Positions 33,615-44,489 are shown, counted from the first letter of the stretch. The stretch is DNA of 64,000 nt from Plotosus lineatus (GCA_024760905.1 CM045733.1:21145001-21209000); one strand, 5' to 3'. The notes: a model not told the origin generated them from the sequence alone. Made by a program: numbers and translations.

Positions 33615-33880
33615 TATGTATTTCCTTTCTTCCTTTCGGATTTTTCCCTTTTACTCGGGAGTCGCCAAAGCAAATCATCTGATTCTCACATTTGATTTGG
33701 CATGTGTTTTTACATCAGATGCCCTTCCTGTCACAACCCTTTTAGCAAGGGACAGAAACACGCTGACGGCTTTGCAGCCTACTCTTTATGAAAGTCAGCA
33801 ATGATTATTTTACATACCTCTCACCATAGACAGTGAGAGACATGGGCCGCCTTTGATAACCCAGTTAGCTGCACTGTGGA
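33615..33880 (-). mobile_element. SINE type I-A, 5'-truncated
   Basis: Minus strand: the body from GCAGCTAACTGGGTTATC (33880) to the RTE-like tail ending near 33620. A 10-bp direct repeat (ATTCATATTA) at 33605-33614 and 33881-33890 is a plausible target duplication. The Tigger-like element starts immediately after it. Confidence 0.82.
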
Positions 33881-33890
33881 ATTCATATTA

Positions 33891-34679
33891 CAGTAAAACC
33901 TCCGCTGACAAACGCTTAAGCTCACGAACTTTTCGCCTCAAGAACATTAAATTTGCGAGCATATAGTCTCTGCTGACGAACTAGTTTTTGGCGGATGAAT
34001 CAAACCACGTGGTCGAACAGCGCCACGGTGGCGGCCACGAGAAGCTGACGCACGCTCATGGCGTCACAGTTCGTCACCCCCTTTCTTTGAGTGCGGAAGT
34101 GGTTTGTGTTTGCAAGACATTTTGGACCATATTGAGTGTACTTTTGCTATTATGGGACCGAAAAAGACTCCACCACAGGCGGAGATCATTGAAAAACACG
34201 AACGAGGTGTGCGTTTGTGTGACTCAGCGTCCCAGTACCAGTACGCTAAGTCTACCATTGCTCCCATCCTTAAGAACAAGGAAGCTATTAAGGGTGCGTG
34301 TGTGGCTAAGGGTGTTTCCAAACAGTAGGCGTTTCCAAACTCTCCTTCCAAACAGTAAGTCCCTCCCTCCCTCCTCCTCCCACTCCATTCCATCAAGCCA
34401 TCAACTACCATCACAAAGGTAAATAAAACGACTTTATTATACAGTACAGTTTATTTCTTTAATTACAATACAATAGCACATTTATTATACATAAAATAAG
34501 GTATATTTTTGTGTAGTTTTAAGGCTTATTTAGTAGAAAATTATGTTTTATGGGGACCTGGGAATGGATTATTCTCATTTTAATGGTTTCTTATGGGAAA
34601 TAAATGTTCGGAAGACGAACTTTTCGCCTTACACACACTTTCTGGGAACCAATTATGTTCGTGAGCAGAGGTATCACTG
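33891..34679 (+). mobile_element. Tigger/pogo-like transposon, internally deleted
   Basis: Ends CAGTAAAACCTCCGCTGAC and the complement GTGAGCAGAGGTATCACTG form an imperfect TIR, flanked by TA (33889-33890 and 34680-34681). The interior keeps the transposase N-terminus (34152-34328) but not the DDE domain, so this is a deletion derivative. Confidence 0.85.
34152..34328 (+). pseudogene. Tigger transposase N-terminal CENP-B-type HTH (truncated)
   Basis: The frame starts MGPKKTPPQ and reads EIIEKHERGVRLCDSASQY, then KSTIAPILKNKEAIKGA, then stop. This follows the first helix-turn-helix of CENP-B/Tigger proteins (I-x-x-K-x-E-x-G, then STI-x-x-I-x-K-x-K-E-x-I), which binds the transposon ends. The second HTH and the DDE catalytic domain are missing because of the internal deletion. 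About 59 codons remain of a protein normally over 450 residues long. Confidence 0.8.
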
Positions 34680-34703
34680 TATATGTATATATGTATGTAT
34701 ATG

Positions 34704-34779
<76 letters not shown>
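34704..34779. repeat. (AT)n microsatellite
   Basis: About 37 AT units, next to the Tigger-like element. Confidence 0.97.
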
Positions 34780-34781
<2 letters not shown>

Positions 34782-35088
34782 TCTAAAAAAAGTTACTAAT
34801 ATCTATATAAAGTTAATCGTCAGTGAGCGATATGCATAGTACTGTATTATTAATATGATCAACAATAGACTGTAAATATAGTTCAAACCTCAGACATGTA
34901 ACCATGTGTGTTGTTGTGATATGGTGCAGTTGTACAGTTTAATGACAACAGGTAGCAATTATTTTCTGTGTCGTTCAGTAGTGCATTTCGGTGGTATCAG
35001 TCTTTCACTGAATGGTCATGGAGGTAATGACTTCCAGTTTGCATTTTTTTTTTTCAAATAACAGCCTGGTGTGGTGTGTTACTCTTAC

Positions 35089-35089
<1 letters not shown>

Positions 35090-35146
<57 letters not shown>
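35090..35146. repeat. (ATT)n microsatellite
   Basis: About 19 ATT units inside the Rex1-like 3'UTR. Confidence 0.96.
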
Positions 35147-35147
<1 letters not shown>

Positions 35148-35656
35148 TGGTTTCAGTTTTGGATAGCTCTAATCTGCTCTGTTCTTTTCTATACTTATTG
35201 TCTTCAGTAGAGCATTTAGATGGTATCAGTCTCTCACTGAACATACTATTGTGACAGAGCTGCAGGTTGTGAAGAGAGTGGGAGGTATTGTTCCTACTGT
35301 CAGAGAGTCCAGTACCATCACCACAATGCTACTGGCCTTGCAGATCAGTTCATTCAATCGTTTTTTTTTTTTTTTTATCTCCAACCCTCAGTCTGCTGGC
35401 CCAGCATGCAATAGCAGAGAGGATAGCTCTGGCCATAACAGACTCATAAAACATAATAAGTAGTGTTTTGACAGATGTTAAATTACCTTAACCGCCTCAA
35501 AAATAGAGACGGCTCTGACCCTTCTAGTAAAATGCAGTAGTGTTCTCGACCTCGTCCAATTTATTGTCAATATGAACTCCAAGGTATTTGTAATCCTCCA
35601 CCATTTCCACCGTGTCCCTATGAATAGAAACGTGGGTTTCTTTTATTTTGGATCTC

Positions 35657-35893
35657 CTAAAATCCACAATCCCCCTTGGTCTTTGTCACATTACGCTGAA
35701 AATGATTCTGCTCACACTGTGTAACGAAGGAATCCACATCAGCCCGATCCTCCATCCACTCCCCTCCAGTGATACATCTGACTACAGCGATGAAGATGGC
35801 AAGTTTCTGAGCAGTAGCTGAAGTATGCTGTGTAGAGATGGTGGGGATTGTCCCTTGTGGTGCTCCAGTGTTGATGATCACCATGTCCAACAC
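35657..35893 (-). pseudogene. Rex1-like reverse transcriptase palm fragment
   Basis: A 78-codon frame with INTGAPQGT (RT block before the catalytic box) and, further on, QCEQNHFQRNVTKTKGD (the block after it). The FADD-type box between them is degraded in this frame (LAIFIAVVR). Non-functional. Confidence 0.7.
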
Positions 35894-36487
35894 CCAGTGC
35901 TGCAGTCACATATCCTCTGGTTTTCCGGTCAGGTAGTCCACAATACAGGGCACAAGAGAGGCAACCACCTGCAACGATGCCGGCTTCTCACTCAGGAGGG
36001 TTGGCCTGATGGTGTTGAATGCATTAGGAAAGTCAAAATATGACCCTCACAGTGCTCTCCAGCTGCTCCAGGTGGGTGTAGACATGATTAAGCAGGTAGA
36101 TGATGGTGTCCCTGACTCTGACATGAGGCCAGTGGGTTTATTGAAGGGGATCCATGTGTTGTCTAAAGTGCTATGCTGTAACCGCAGTGTCGAATCGGTT
36201 TAAGAACATATTCAGCTCATTGGCCCAACACCTCACTGCCTTGACCTCCTCTGTTGATGGATGGCCTGAAAACAGTGATGGTCTTTATACCACTCCAAAC
36301 CTCTCACTTGTTGTTCTGCTGGAGTTTCCACTCTAGCTTTCTCCTGTAGTTGTCCTTTGTCTTTATGATCTTGACCATCAGTAAACTTTGGATCGTTCTC
36401 ACCTTCTCTCTGTTGTTAGCCTTAAATACCCTCTTCTTGTCATTGAGAAGGGATTTAATATCTTAAGTCATCCATGGCTTGTTATTT

Positions 36488-37432
36488 ACATTTACAGCAT
36501 TCACTCTTATCCAGAGCGACTTACAGAAGTACTTTAAAATCTCTATTAGTGAGCATACTCTTATACCGGTTTGTTAGAACACAGACTAAGTATACTGTCA
36601 GTCAAATTCAGATGGTAGGTGTTTTTTTGTTTGTTTGTTTCTTTCTTTCTTTGTTTTTTGTGGTGTGTGTTTGTATATAGCATAGTGCCTAATCTAAGCA
36701 CTGCTTGAAAAGGTAAATTTTCAGCCATCATTTGAAGATACCCAGTGAATCAGCTGTATGGATATCCAGAATAAATTCATTTCACCAACCAGTGGTGAGA
36801 TTGTAGCAGTGGTATAGTGTGGGGAAATATGGGAAGGTTAAAAACAAGCCATGTAGCTGTATTCTGGATCAATTGCAAAGATTGAATAGCGCTCAAAGGT
36901 AGTCCTACCAGGGGTGAGTTGCAGTAATCTAGTTTGAATATTACAAGGGATTAAACAAGTATCTGAGTGGCCTTCCTGGAAAGAAATGGATGAATCCTTC
37001 AGACATTAAAGAGAAGAAATCAACATGATCGAGAAAGATTAGTGAGATGGGAAGAGAAGGACAGGCACTTATTTATGGTTACTCCAAAACTTTGTGCAGT
37101 GCCTGAAGCTTTGATCACAGCATTGCCTAAGGAGAAGGCAATATCTTGATGTGGGTATGAGTCAGCTGGGATGAACAGCAATTCAGTCTTGCTGGGATCA
37201 AGCTTCAGCTGGTGAGCTGCCATCCATGAGGAGATATTTCCCAGGCATGCAGTGATCTGGACAGAAGTATCAGTGTCTGGGGGAAGAAAAGAGAAAACAA
37301 GTTGAATGTAATCTGCAGTGGTATGAAAACCCATGTGAGAATATGAAATCACCAATGGACTATGTATAAAGAGAGAACTGAGCTCTGTGGAACACCCTTG
37401 GAAAGTCCTCTGGGAGAGGATGTGGATCCCCA
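36488..37432 (-). mobile_element. L2-type LINE, 5'-truncated, nested in the Rex1-like LINE
   Basis: Starts (minus strand) inside RT at SKGVPQSSVLS, continues TTADYIQLVFSF, ACLGNISSWMAAHQLKLDPS, KTELLFIPADSYPHQD and FSSHLTNLSRSC, then a 3'UTR ending GTAAGTCGCTCTGGATAAGA and ATGCTGTAAATGTAAA. An 8-bp direct repeat (TGTTATTT) flanks it at 36480-36487 and 37433-37440. The YADD box is changed to TADD. It is 5'-truncated, as usual for LINEs. Confidence 0.85.
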
Positions 37433-37433
37433 T
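37020..37433 (-). pseudogene. L2-type RT, C-terminal half
   Basis: A 137-codon frame holding the palm end and thumb of an L2-type reverse transcriptase. TTADYIQL stands where Y/F-ADD-TQL is expected; SSWMAAHQLKLDPSKTELLF is the diagnostic block after it. The protein lacks its N-terminal two thirds because of 5' truncation. Confidence 0.78.
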
Positions 37434-37771
37434 GTTATTTGGGTAACAAAAGACTGTCTAAGGATAATAGTGTCTATGCAGCAATTAATGTAGTCTGAAT
37501 TACACTCAGTAAGAATATCAGTGTCATCATTGTGTGACTCACATAGTGCAGACCAATCTGTTATTTGAAATGTGTATTGGAGTTCCTCCATGGACTCATC
37601 TGAACATCTCCTAATTCTAGTCCCAAGCTGCCTCTTCCCAACTGGCACATGGTAAATTAAGTTGTGGTCTGATCTTTCCAGTGGGGGAGGGGCAGGAACT
37701 GTTGGCATCTTTAGTGTTTGCATACAGCCAATTTAAAGTTCTCGCCTCTCAGGTGGGACTGTACATACAGT

Positions 37772-38019
37772 CTGTCTGTCTTCCTTTCGGCTTTTTCCCT
37801 TTTACTCGGGAGTCGCCACAGTGAATCATCTGATTCGCACGTTTGATTTGGCAGAGGTTTTTACGTCGGATGCCCTTCCCGTCACAACCCTTTTTAGCAA
37901 GGGACAGAAACATGCTGACGACTTTGCAGCCTACTCTTTACGAAAGTCAGCAATGGTTCTTTTACATGCCTCTCACCATAGACAGTGAGAGACATGGCCC
38001 ACCTTTGATAACCCAGTTT
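37772..38019 (-). mobile_element. SINE type I-A, 5'-truncated, in Rex1-like LINE
   Basis: Minus strand from AACTGGGTTATCAAAGG (38019) to the RTE-like tail with (CAGACAGA)-type end (37772). A perfect 16-bp target duplication (GGACTGTACATACAGT) lies at 37756-37771 and 38020-38035. It interrupts the Rex1-like LINE between its APE domain and linker. Confidence 0.94.
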
Positions 38020-38565
38020 GGACTGTACATACAGTATACTGCACAAAAGTTGGCAGTGTATTGTCCATGGTGACGTAACTCAAATCACCCACGATCACAA
38101 TGACAGCACTCGGGGTGCTAGTCGGTAACCATGCTATGTTAGCATGAACAGTGTCACAAGCAGCTATAAGGTTGGTAGAAGGAGGAAAATAAACAGCCAC
38201 TAAGATGACATGGAAAAATTCCCTAGGCAAATAGTATGGTCTATTCTAACAGCACACAGTTTAAAGTCTGTTTCACAACTCCGCTCTTTATTGATTATGT
38301 GGGCGGGGTTACACCACCTGTTATTGATGAGAACAGAAAGCCCGCTTCTTTTCTGCTTACTGCTCATGGTGCAGTGTGAAAGCTCGCAGTGGATACTTTG
38401 TCATCAGGAATATTCTGATACAGTCATGTCTCCATGAAGATCATTAAACTACACCCCAATACTCCCTCTAACTCCGAGCTAGTGCTGTCAGCTCGTCCAT
38501 TTTACTCCTCAGTGATCTCACAGTCCCCATTAAAATAGACGGGAGAAAAACTTCCTTCCAGTGTT

Positions 38566-39485
38566 TTAATATGCAAATGTAGTAGCTAGAGACTTTTGAG
38601 AATACATTAGCTAGTTTTCCTGAAAATAGGAACATTTGCTGTCATTATTTTGTTCTTTCCAGTATGTTGGCTCCACATGTTTTTTTCTCCACAGTCAAGT
38701 AATTAAAGTCTTTGAATACACTTTCTTTTAACTGTGCAATCGCATCGCAGCACATTTTTAAATATCCAGAGAAAATGAATTTAAGTAATTAAGTGTGCAC
38801 ATAAAATAGATTTTCAGTTTGTCTCATTACCTTAAGCCTTCAAAATGCTCATGTTTAACACTCACACTGATCGAGCGTATTGTACCATACAGCTAATCAG
38901 AGCTGTGCATTGGCCACCTGAGTCAGCAGAGTGACTACAACCTTATATTTCCCTGATTGAAACCTTCTCTGATTCAAGTCCCAGCTTTAATTAACTGATG
39001 TCATCATATCCCCTGGTGTGACAAAAGGCATTCTAAAATACAATTTTTATAATGTCTTTCATGTTCTATTTTTAACCTATTTTTCCTTTCTGGGTTTAAA
39101 TTCATTTTTCCACTTATGAATAAAGATTTTTCTCTTTTATCCCTCCGCTTTTGTTCCTCATCTGTAGTTTTGACAATTGTGTTCCTGAGTAAGGATAAAC
39201 TCAATGGAAAAAATGGGGGTATAAACTTCAGTATTATTGGCACTCCTTTTGAATCCATCAAACTATAAGAACCCATATGATAATATTCAGTTGAAACCTT
39301 CTGGAGAGAAAGTAAAATCACAGAGCCATTTCCTGTAATGTCTTTCAAGATTGTAAAATATTTGTAGAGAGATCTTGCACTCCTTCTTTGACAACATTTT
39401 AAACACATTCATCATCTTGGGTGCTTCATTTTGGTTTTGGTTTTTATTTTAACTTGAAATCAAAATGATAGAAATTGCGATTGAT
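38566..39485. other. AT-rich spacer, no gene recognised
   Basis: No domain-bearing frame or identified repeat. Confidence 0.45.
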
Positions 39486-39725
39486 TTATTCATTTATTGG
39501 TCGAATCAGTTAATCGTACTAGGGTCATGGGGAGACTAGAGTTTATCTCAGTCAAATTGTGGCCAAGGCAGGGTAACCCCTGAACAGCGCTTGAGTTTAT
39601 CACAGGGCCAAAACACACACACACACAGACACACAGACACACACAGACCCACACACACCGAGTATCAATTTTGGAACAGCCTATTAGTCTAATCTGCATG
39701 GCTTTGGATATGCATAACTTATGCA
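39486..39725 (-). mobile_element. SINE type II fragment with (CA)n expansion
   Basis: Minus-strand tail B (TTCATTTATTGG, GTCATGGGGAGACTAG) then a (CA)n-rich stretch at 39609-39658 and GGAACAGCCTATTAG of the type II body; strongly diverged. Confidence 0.5.
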
Positions 39726-40014
39726 AGTGCATTTAACGAGGGATCAGCAACTTGTTCTCCTCACGAGTGTTTATATAAAAAAAAAGTTAAAAGAAAAAGT
39801 GAAAAAAAAAATCAACACTCAAAATCTTTTTGTCGAAAAACTGATATATGTAATGCCAGATTAACCATCATTCTTAGTATTTTAGTACTGATACTGGAGT
39901 TTGCTTCCAAAATTATTGATTTCTTGCAGCAAAACCCAAGATATTAACATTTTTTCTTCTGATATTTGTTTAATGTGGAGCATACAGTAACACAAGCGCC
40001 AGTGTAAGTGTATG
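39726..40014. other. Spacer, no gene recognised
   Basis: No recognisable features. Confidence 0.35.
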
Positions 40015-40135
40015 CATTTATTCATATGGCAACGGGTTCTATCCCTTTAGGTTCAGAGGAAGACTGTAGCCTATCTCTGCTGAGTCTGGACAGAGCAGGG
40101 GTGCACTCTGAGCATCTCAGTGGTCCATTGCATGT

Positions 40136-40196
<61 letters not shown>

Positions 40197-40262
40197 TCGG
40201 GCAATTTGAACAGGCAGTTAACCTAATGTTCATGTCTTTTGCAGTTTTGGGAAACTATGTCT
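40015..40262 (-). mobile_element. SINE type II-like fragment with (CA)n
   Basis: Diverged type II body on the minus strand (TTGAACAGGCAGTTAACCTA block near 40206) interrupted by (CA)n at 40138-40195. Confidence 0.45.
40138..40195. repeat. (CA)n microsatellite
   Basis: About 28 CA units. Confidence 0.97.
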
Positions 40263-40342
40263 GAATGCAAAATGCCAAAGTTGTGAACATACACATCTCT
40301 GATGTTGAGTTTACAAATATTTTGCAATTGAAATAATCATCC

Positions 40343-42315
40343 TCAAAGCAAACACTGCATCTGTGGTGCTCTTTCTTGGCATGAAACCAAACTGTTGCTC
40401 ACAAATGCTGTCCTCTGCCCTTAGTCTAGCTTCCACTATTTTTTCCTATAACTTCTTCGTATAGCTCATCAACTTTATCCCTCTGTAGTTGCCACAACTC
40501 TGCATGTCTCCCATGTTTTTGAAAATGGACACCATCACACTTCTCCTCCATTCCTCTGGCATCCTCTCACTCTCTAAGTCCTTGTTGAATGTTCTTGTCA
40601 GGAAATCGACTGCTACCTCTCCTTGACACTGCCATACCTCTACCGGTATGTCATCAGGACCAACTGCCTTGCCATTCTTCATCCTCTTCAATGCCCTCCT
40701 CACTTCACCCTTACTAATCTTTGCTATTTCCTGATCCTCGACGGTCACCACTTCTAGTCTTTTTTTTCTCTCTCATTTTCCTCATTCATCAGCTCTTCAA
40801 AGTACTCTTTCCATCTTCCCAGCACACTTCTGTCATCAGACAATATATTTCCCTCTGTCCTTAATCACTCTAACTTGCTGCACGTCCTTCCCATCTCTAT
40901 TTATCTGCTGTGCCAACCTTTATAAATCATTTTCTCCCTCTTTTCTTTTCAACAGCGCATACAAGTCATCATACGCCCTCTGTTTGGCCTTTGACACCGC
41001 TACCTTTACCTTACGCTGTGTCTTCCAGTACTCCTGTTTACTCTCTTCGGTCCTCTCAATGTCCCACTTATTCTTACCTAACCTCTTCCTTTGTACACAC
41101 TCCTGCACTTCCTCATTCCACCACCCAGTCTCCTTATCTACTCTCCTTCCAGATGACACACCAAGTGTTCTCCTACCTGTCTCTCTGATCACATTAGCTG
41201 TAGTTGTCCAGTCATCTGGAAGCACTTCCTGACCACCCAAAGCTTGTTTCAACTCCTCCTTGAAGACAACACAACACTCTTCTGCCTTTGCCTTTTTCAC
41301 CTTTCTTACCATCAGCATCATCCTGCACACCACCATCCTATGCTGTTTGGCAACACTCTCACCCGCTACTACTTTGCAGTCACTGACTTCCTTCAAATTA
41401 CATCGCCTGCACAAGGTGTAGTCTACTTGTGTGCTCCTATCTTTGCTTTTATAAGTCACCCTATTCTCCTGTCTCTTCTGAAAGAAAGTATTTACCACAA
41501 CTATTTCCATCCTTTTTGCAAAATCTACCAACATATGTCCTTCTGCGTTTCTGTTCTGGATACCAAACCTGCCCATCACTTCCTCATCCCCTCTGTTGCC
41601 TGCACCAACATGTCCATTGCAGTCTGCCCCAATGACCACTCTTTCACCTCTGGGGGTACTCTGCATCACTTCATCTAACTCACTTCAGAATCTCTCCTTC
41701 TCTTCTAGCTCACATCCTGCCTGTGGGGCATAAGCACTAACAACACTGAACACCACGCCTTCAATTTCTAACTTGAGACTCATCACTCTGTCTGACACTC
41801 TTTTCACTTCTAGAACATTCCTGACAAACTCCTCTTTCAAGATGACTCCTACTTCATTTATCTTCCCATCCACACCATGAAAAAACAGCTTAAACTCCGC
41901 TCCTAAGCTTCTAGCCTTGCTACCTTTCCACCTGGTCTCCTGAATACACAGCATGTACACCTTCCTCCTCTGCATCATGTCAGCCAGCTCTCTACCTTTT
42001 CCTGCCATCGTTCCAATATTCAAAGTCCCTACTTTCAGTCCTAGACTCATGCCTTTCCTATTCTCTCTCTGCCTCCCGCCTCTCCTTCTTCGACATCTTC
42101 GATCAACAGTAGTCCAATTTCCACCAGTACCCTGTTGGTTTACAGCACTGATGGTGGTCGTTGTTCACCCGGGCCTCGATCGATCCGGTTTGAAATTATT
42201 TCTTGTGATTTGCATATTTTATTTGGCATTTGTTTTACACCAGATGCCCTTCCTGACGCAACCCTCAGCATTTATCCGGGCTGCATGAGGGAGAGACACT
42301 GGTTAGTGCCCCCCC
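40343..42315 (-). mobile_element. RTE-type LINE copy 3, 5' end present, 3' half lost
   Basis: Minus strand: 5'UTR from about 42315 (with the AGGAAGGGCATCTGGTGTAA block near 42257); APE (42050-41685: LKVGTLNIGTMAGKGREL, CIQETRWKGSKARSLG; continuing 41669-41430: GADCNGHVGAGNRGDEEV, QVDYTLCRRC); linker (to 40920); RT start (40751-40446: KNGKAVGPDDIPVEVW, NYRGIKLMSYTKK). It ends near 40343 just past TDAVFALRM, losing the catalytic palm and 3' end. The break lies within about 15 bp of the equivalent point of copy 2. Confidence 0.9.
40920..41669 (-). pseudogene. RTE APE-to-linker open frame (copy 3)
   Basis: A 249-codon open frame spanning the C-terminal half of APE and the APE-RT linker. It begins MMQSTPRGERVVIGADCNGH (the usual DFN of the APE core reads DCN here) and continues through GDEEVMGRFGIQNRNAEG, NTFFQKRQENRVTYKSKDRS and WWNEEVQECVQRKRLG to KAKQRAYDDLYALLKRKEGE. 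The ADCN substitution removes a conserved Phe next to the catalytic Asp. A stop and frameshift separate it from both the N-terminal APE frame and the RT frame. Confidence 0.82.
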
Positions 42316-42338
42316 ACTCACAACTGCATTAGTTCAGT

Positions 42339-42360
42339 TTTATATATATATATATATATA
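42339..42360. repeat. (TA)n microsatellite
   Basis: About 11 units separating RTE copy 3 from the hairpin element. Confidence 0.95.
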
Positions 42361-42406
42361 CAAAAATAAAAGGACAGGACAAAGACTTTCTATTGAAACT
42401 CCATTT

Positions 42407-42461
42407 ATCACTACAGATCTGTTTCGAGGGGTGGTGAAACCATCCTCTCTCTACAGGTGAT
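42407..42461 (-). ncRNA. Hammerhead ribozyme motif (left arm)
   Basis: Minus strand: stem I ATCAC (42461-42457), core CTGTAGA (A6 changed to U), stem II, GAAA, mini stem III CAGATCTG, cleavage dinucleotide TA, stem I GTGAT (42411-42407). The core change predicts impaired cleavage; the cleavage-site A is intact. Confidence 0.75.
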
Positions 42462-42475
42462 TATATTCTTCTATA

Positions 42476-42530
42476 ATCACCTGAAGAGAGAGGATGGTTT
42501 CACCACCCCTCGAAACAGATCTGTGGTGAT
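42476..42530 (+). ncRNA. Hammerhead ribozyme motif (right arm)
   Basis: Stem I ATCAC 42476-42480 pairs with GTGAT 42526-42530. Core CTGAAGA 42481-42487 fits CUGANGA exactly. Stem II is 42488-42497 with 42503-42511 around loop TTTCA (nine pairs, one mismatch, one bulge). GAAA 42512-42515; mini stem III CAGATCTG 42516-42523; U16.1 is 42524; position 17 is G (42525) where A, C or U is needed. The other two copies have A there. Confidence 0.82.
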
Positions 42531-42637
42531 AAATGGAGTTTCAATAGAAAGTCTTTGTCCTGTCCTTTTATTTTTGTTTATTTGCTCTTCCAAAAAGTAT
42601 TGAGCACTCTCCTCCGGAAGGATCTACTCAGAAAATC

Positions 42638-42674
<37 letters not shown>

Positions 42675-42677
<3 letters not shown>

Positions 42678-42807
42678 TGGTATGAAAAAGTATCTGAACC
42701 TTTTGGAATTTCTCACATTTCTGCATAAAATCACCATCAAATGTGATCCGATCTTTGTCAAAATCACACAGATGAAAAAACAGTGTCTGCTTTAACTAAA
42801 ACCACCC
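42675..42807 (+). mobile_element. Tc1-like terminal inverted repeat, left end only
   Basis: Begins TA then CAGTGGTATGAAAAAGTATC and runs to ACCACCC, the characteristic end of a fish Tc1-type lineage distinct from copies A-C. The remainder of the transposon is absent; LINE sequence follows. Confidence 0.65.
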
Positions 42808-43314
42808 AGGTCTTTCAGGAAGCCATCACAATTCTTACCATGGTATTTGATCTGCTCATCCTGTATAGTTGGGATCTTTTCACCTTGAATACTGAAGGTG
42901 TTCTTAGGAAGCCCTCCTTTATGTATGCACAAGCTTCTTGATTTTGAAGGTTTGAATTCCATTCTCGCCCAATTGGGTGCTTTTTCTATCTCGCTTAATA
43001 TCCACCTCGTCCTTGCGAATTATGAAGTGGTAATAGTGTTGTCATCCATGAATGCTCGGCATGGTGGGTGTCTTGTACCTTGTACCATCTCCGGCCAAGG
43101 GACCTCTGCATTCCTTTCCTCCAGCTTTAAATATTCGTTCATAGCAGCTACGAAGAGGATGACTGAAATTGTGCATCCTGCCATGATACCTTTCCTCCAG
43201 CCTCTGCCAACCGGTGGTAAAATCTCCTACAGTGAAATGCATATGTAGATGATCCATGTAGAACATCACTAGTTCGACAAGTTCTTGTGGTATGAGGTAG
43301 TGTTGTAGAGCTGC

Positions 43315-43734
43315 TCAAATAAGCTGATGTGGAACACTTGGGTAGGCTTTGGCGAGATCTAACCATACCACTGCAAGGGTCTTATTGTGTCTCTTTGCTT
43401 CTTTGATCAGCTGGCTGATTGCTGTGGTGTGCTCAAGGCATCCTGAATGAGTCGGGATTCCTCCTTTTTGCACACTTGGATCCACGAATTCATTTGCTAA
43501 CAGGTAAGATGTCATTCTCTTTGCTACTATTGACCAAAAGATCTTCCCCTCAATGTCCAGCAAAGAAATCTCTCTGAACTGGGATAACAATGATGAGTTC
43601 AACCCCATGGGTACAAAACAGCCTTCTGCTAGTGTCCATGTGCTTGACAACTGTTTTTTCTTCCATATCACATGCAGAATCTTGGATAGCGTATGGAGTA
43701 GCAAAGGGCAGTTCTTATAGATCTTATATGTCAT
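43315..43734 (-). pseudogene. RLE-type LINE reverse transcriptase, fingers and palm
   Basis: A 139-codon open frame spanning RT blocks 1-3 of an R2/NeSL-type LINE. VVWLDLAKAYPSVPHQLI holds the first catalytic Asp; the family usually reads AYGSVPH, so G has become P. The palm box AFMDD lies further on in a separate frame near 43050. Frame breaks make it inactive. Confidence 0.75.
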
Positions 43735-44489
43735 ACCTGATGGCGCTGGTGCTGATGCTGATCAAGCTTTCTTCAAAACCGTCTTGACCTCATTGAAAGT
43801 GAAATTTGACATATTGAAGGGAGTGTGGGGTTCCAGAAGAGGTAACTGTCTCTCTCTGGATCACTGTTCAAAGCTGTGATACAATCTTGTACTTCTTCCC
43901 TTGAGCATGTTAACCTTCCATTCTCTGGCTTTCCTAAAAGGTCAGATGTGAATCTGAAGAGCTTCTGAAGAATGCCTGTCTTTTCCTTCTTTTCTCCCTA
44001 TGCTTCCTCTGAAGTGTTTCTGCTTTGCGGAGTTGAAGAAGCTTCTTATGCAGCTTGGAGTGGAGCTCTTATAACCCTGCTTTCTCTATACCCACTGCCT
44101 TGAGCCATCTTTTCTTGATACTCCCCTGATCTCTGCACAGAGAAGCAATCTGGAGTTATCTTTTGCTAGGACCTGCTTTTGGTCTTTCCTTCTTGGTCTA
44201 TTTAACACCAAAGGTTACAAGGCTTTCTTGGAAAACAAATTGGGTCATGGTCTTAATCTTGTTGACTGCATCTCCTTTCAAAGTGTTTTCTAGGATAACA
44301 TCAATGCTCTCATCCAGCTGTTTCCATGCTGGTGGTAAGTTCAGCCGTGGCTTTTTCTCCAACTTTGTATCTTTAGTGAATCCAGTCTCTACTCTAGTGT
44401 CATGTGTGGCTAGAACTGGGAGGTCCTGGGCACTGTGGTTTGAGTCCTGGTCCAGAACCTCTAACGACTGATGAGCTATCTCTGTAAAC

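Larger units (their letters stand above)
34812..38565 (-). mobile_element. Rex1-like LINE, split by an L2 LINE and a SINE
   Basis: Minus-strand order, 5' to 3': APE domain (38565-38036; GDLSYVTMDNTLPTFVQY near 38090); linker (37723-37440; ERSDHNLIYHVPVGKRQLG, TDWSALCE, CCIDTIILRQSFVTQ); then, after the L2 insertion, NNKPWMT and SLLNDKKRVFKANNREKVRT (36480-36380), and RT (35893-35657) with DMVIINTGAPQGT and QCEQNHFQRNVTKTKGD. The 3'UTR runs to about 34812. Coding is broken by many stops. The split point in the linker matches exactly on both sides of the L2 element, so this was one LINE. The 3' part also contains an (ATT)n array and a duplicated block (34930 and 35205). Confidence 0.8.
42361..42645. 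mobile_element. Penelope-like terminal piece: 105-bp-arm hairpin plus unique arm
   Basis: The left arm 42361-42465 and right arm 42472-42576 are reverse complements over 105 bp with 2 mismatches, around the loop TTCTTC (42466-42471). 42577-42645 continues the same repeat unit as at 23471-23540 but in the opposite orientation. (TA)n flanks both sides. Each arm holds a hammerhead ribozyme motif, one per strand. Inverted joining of terminal repeats is reported for Penelope-like elements, so I assign it there by inference. Confidence 0.7.

Noticed and set aside
34068..34422. Ser/Leu/Arg-rich plus-strand and antisense frames over the Tigger-like element
   Set aside because: They overlap the recognised CENP-B-type frame in other phases and show no domain.
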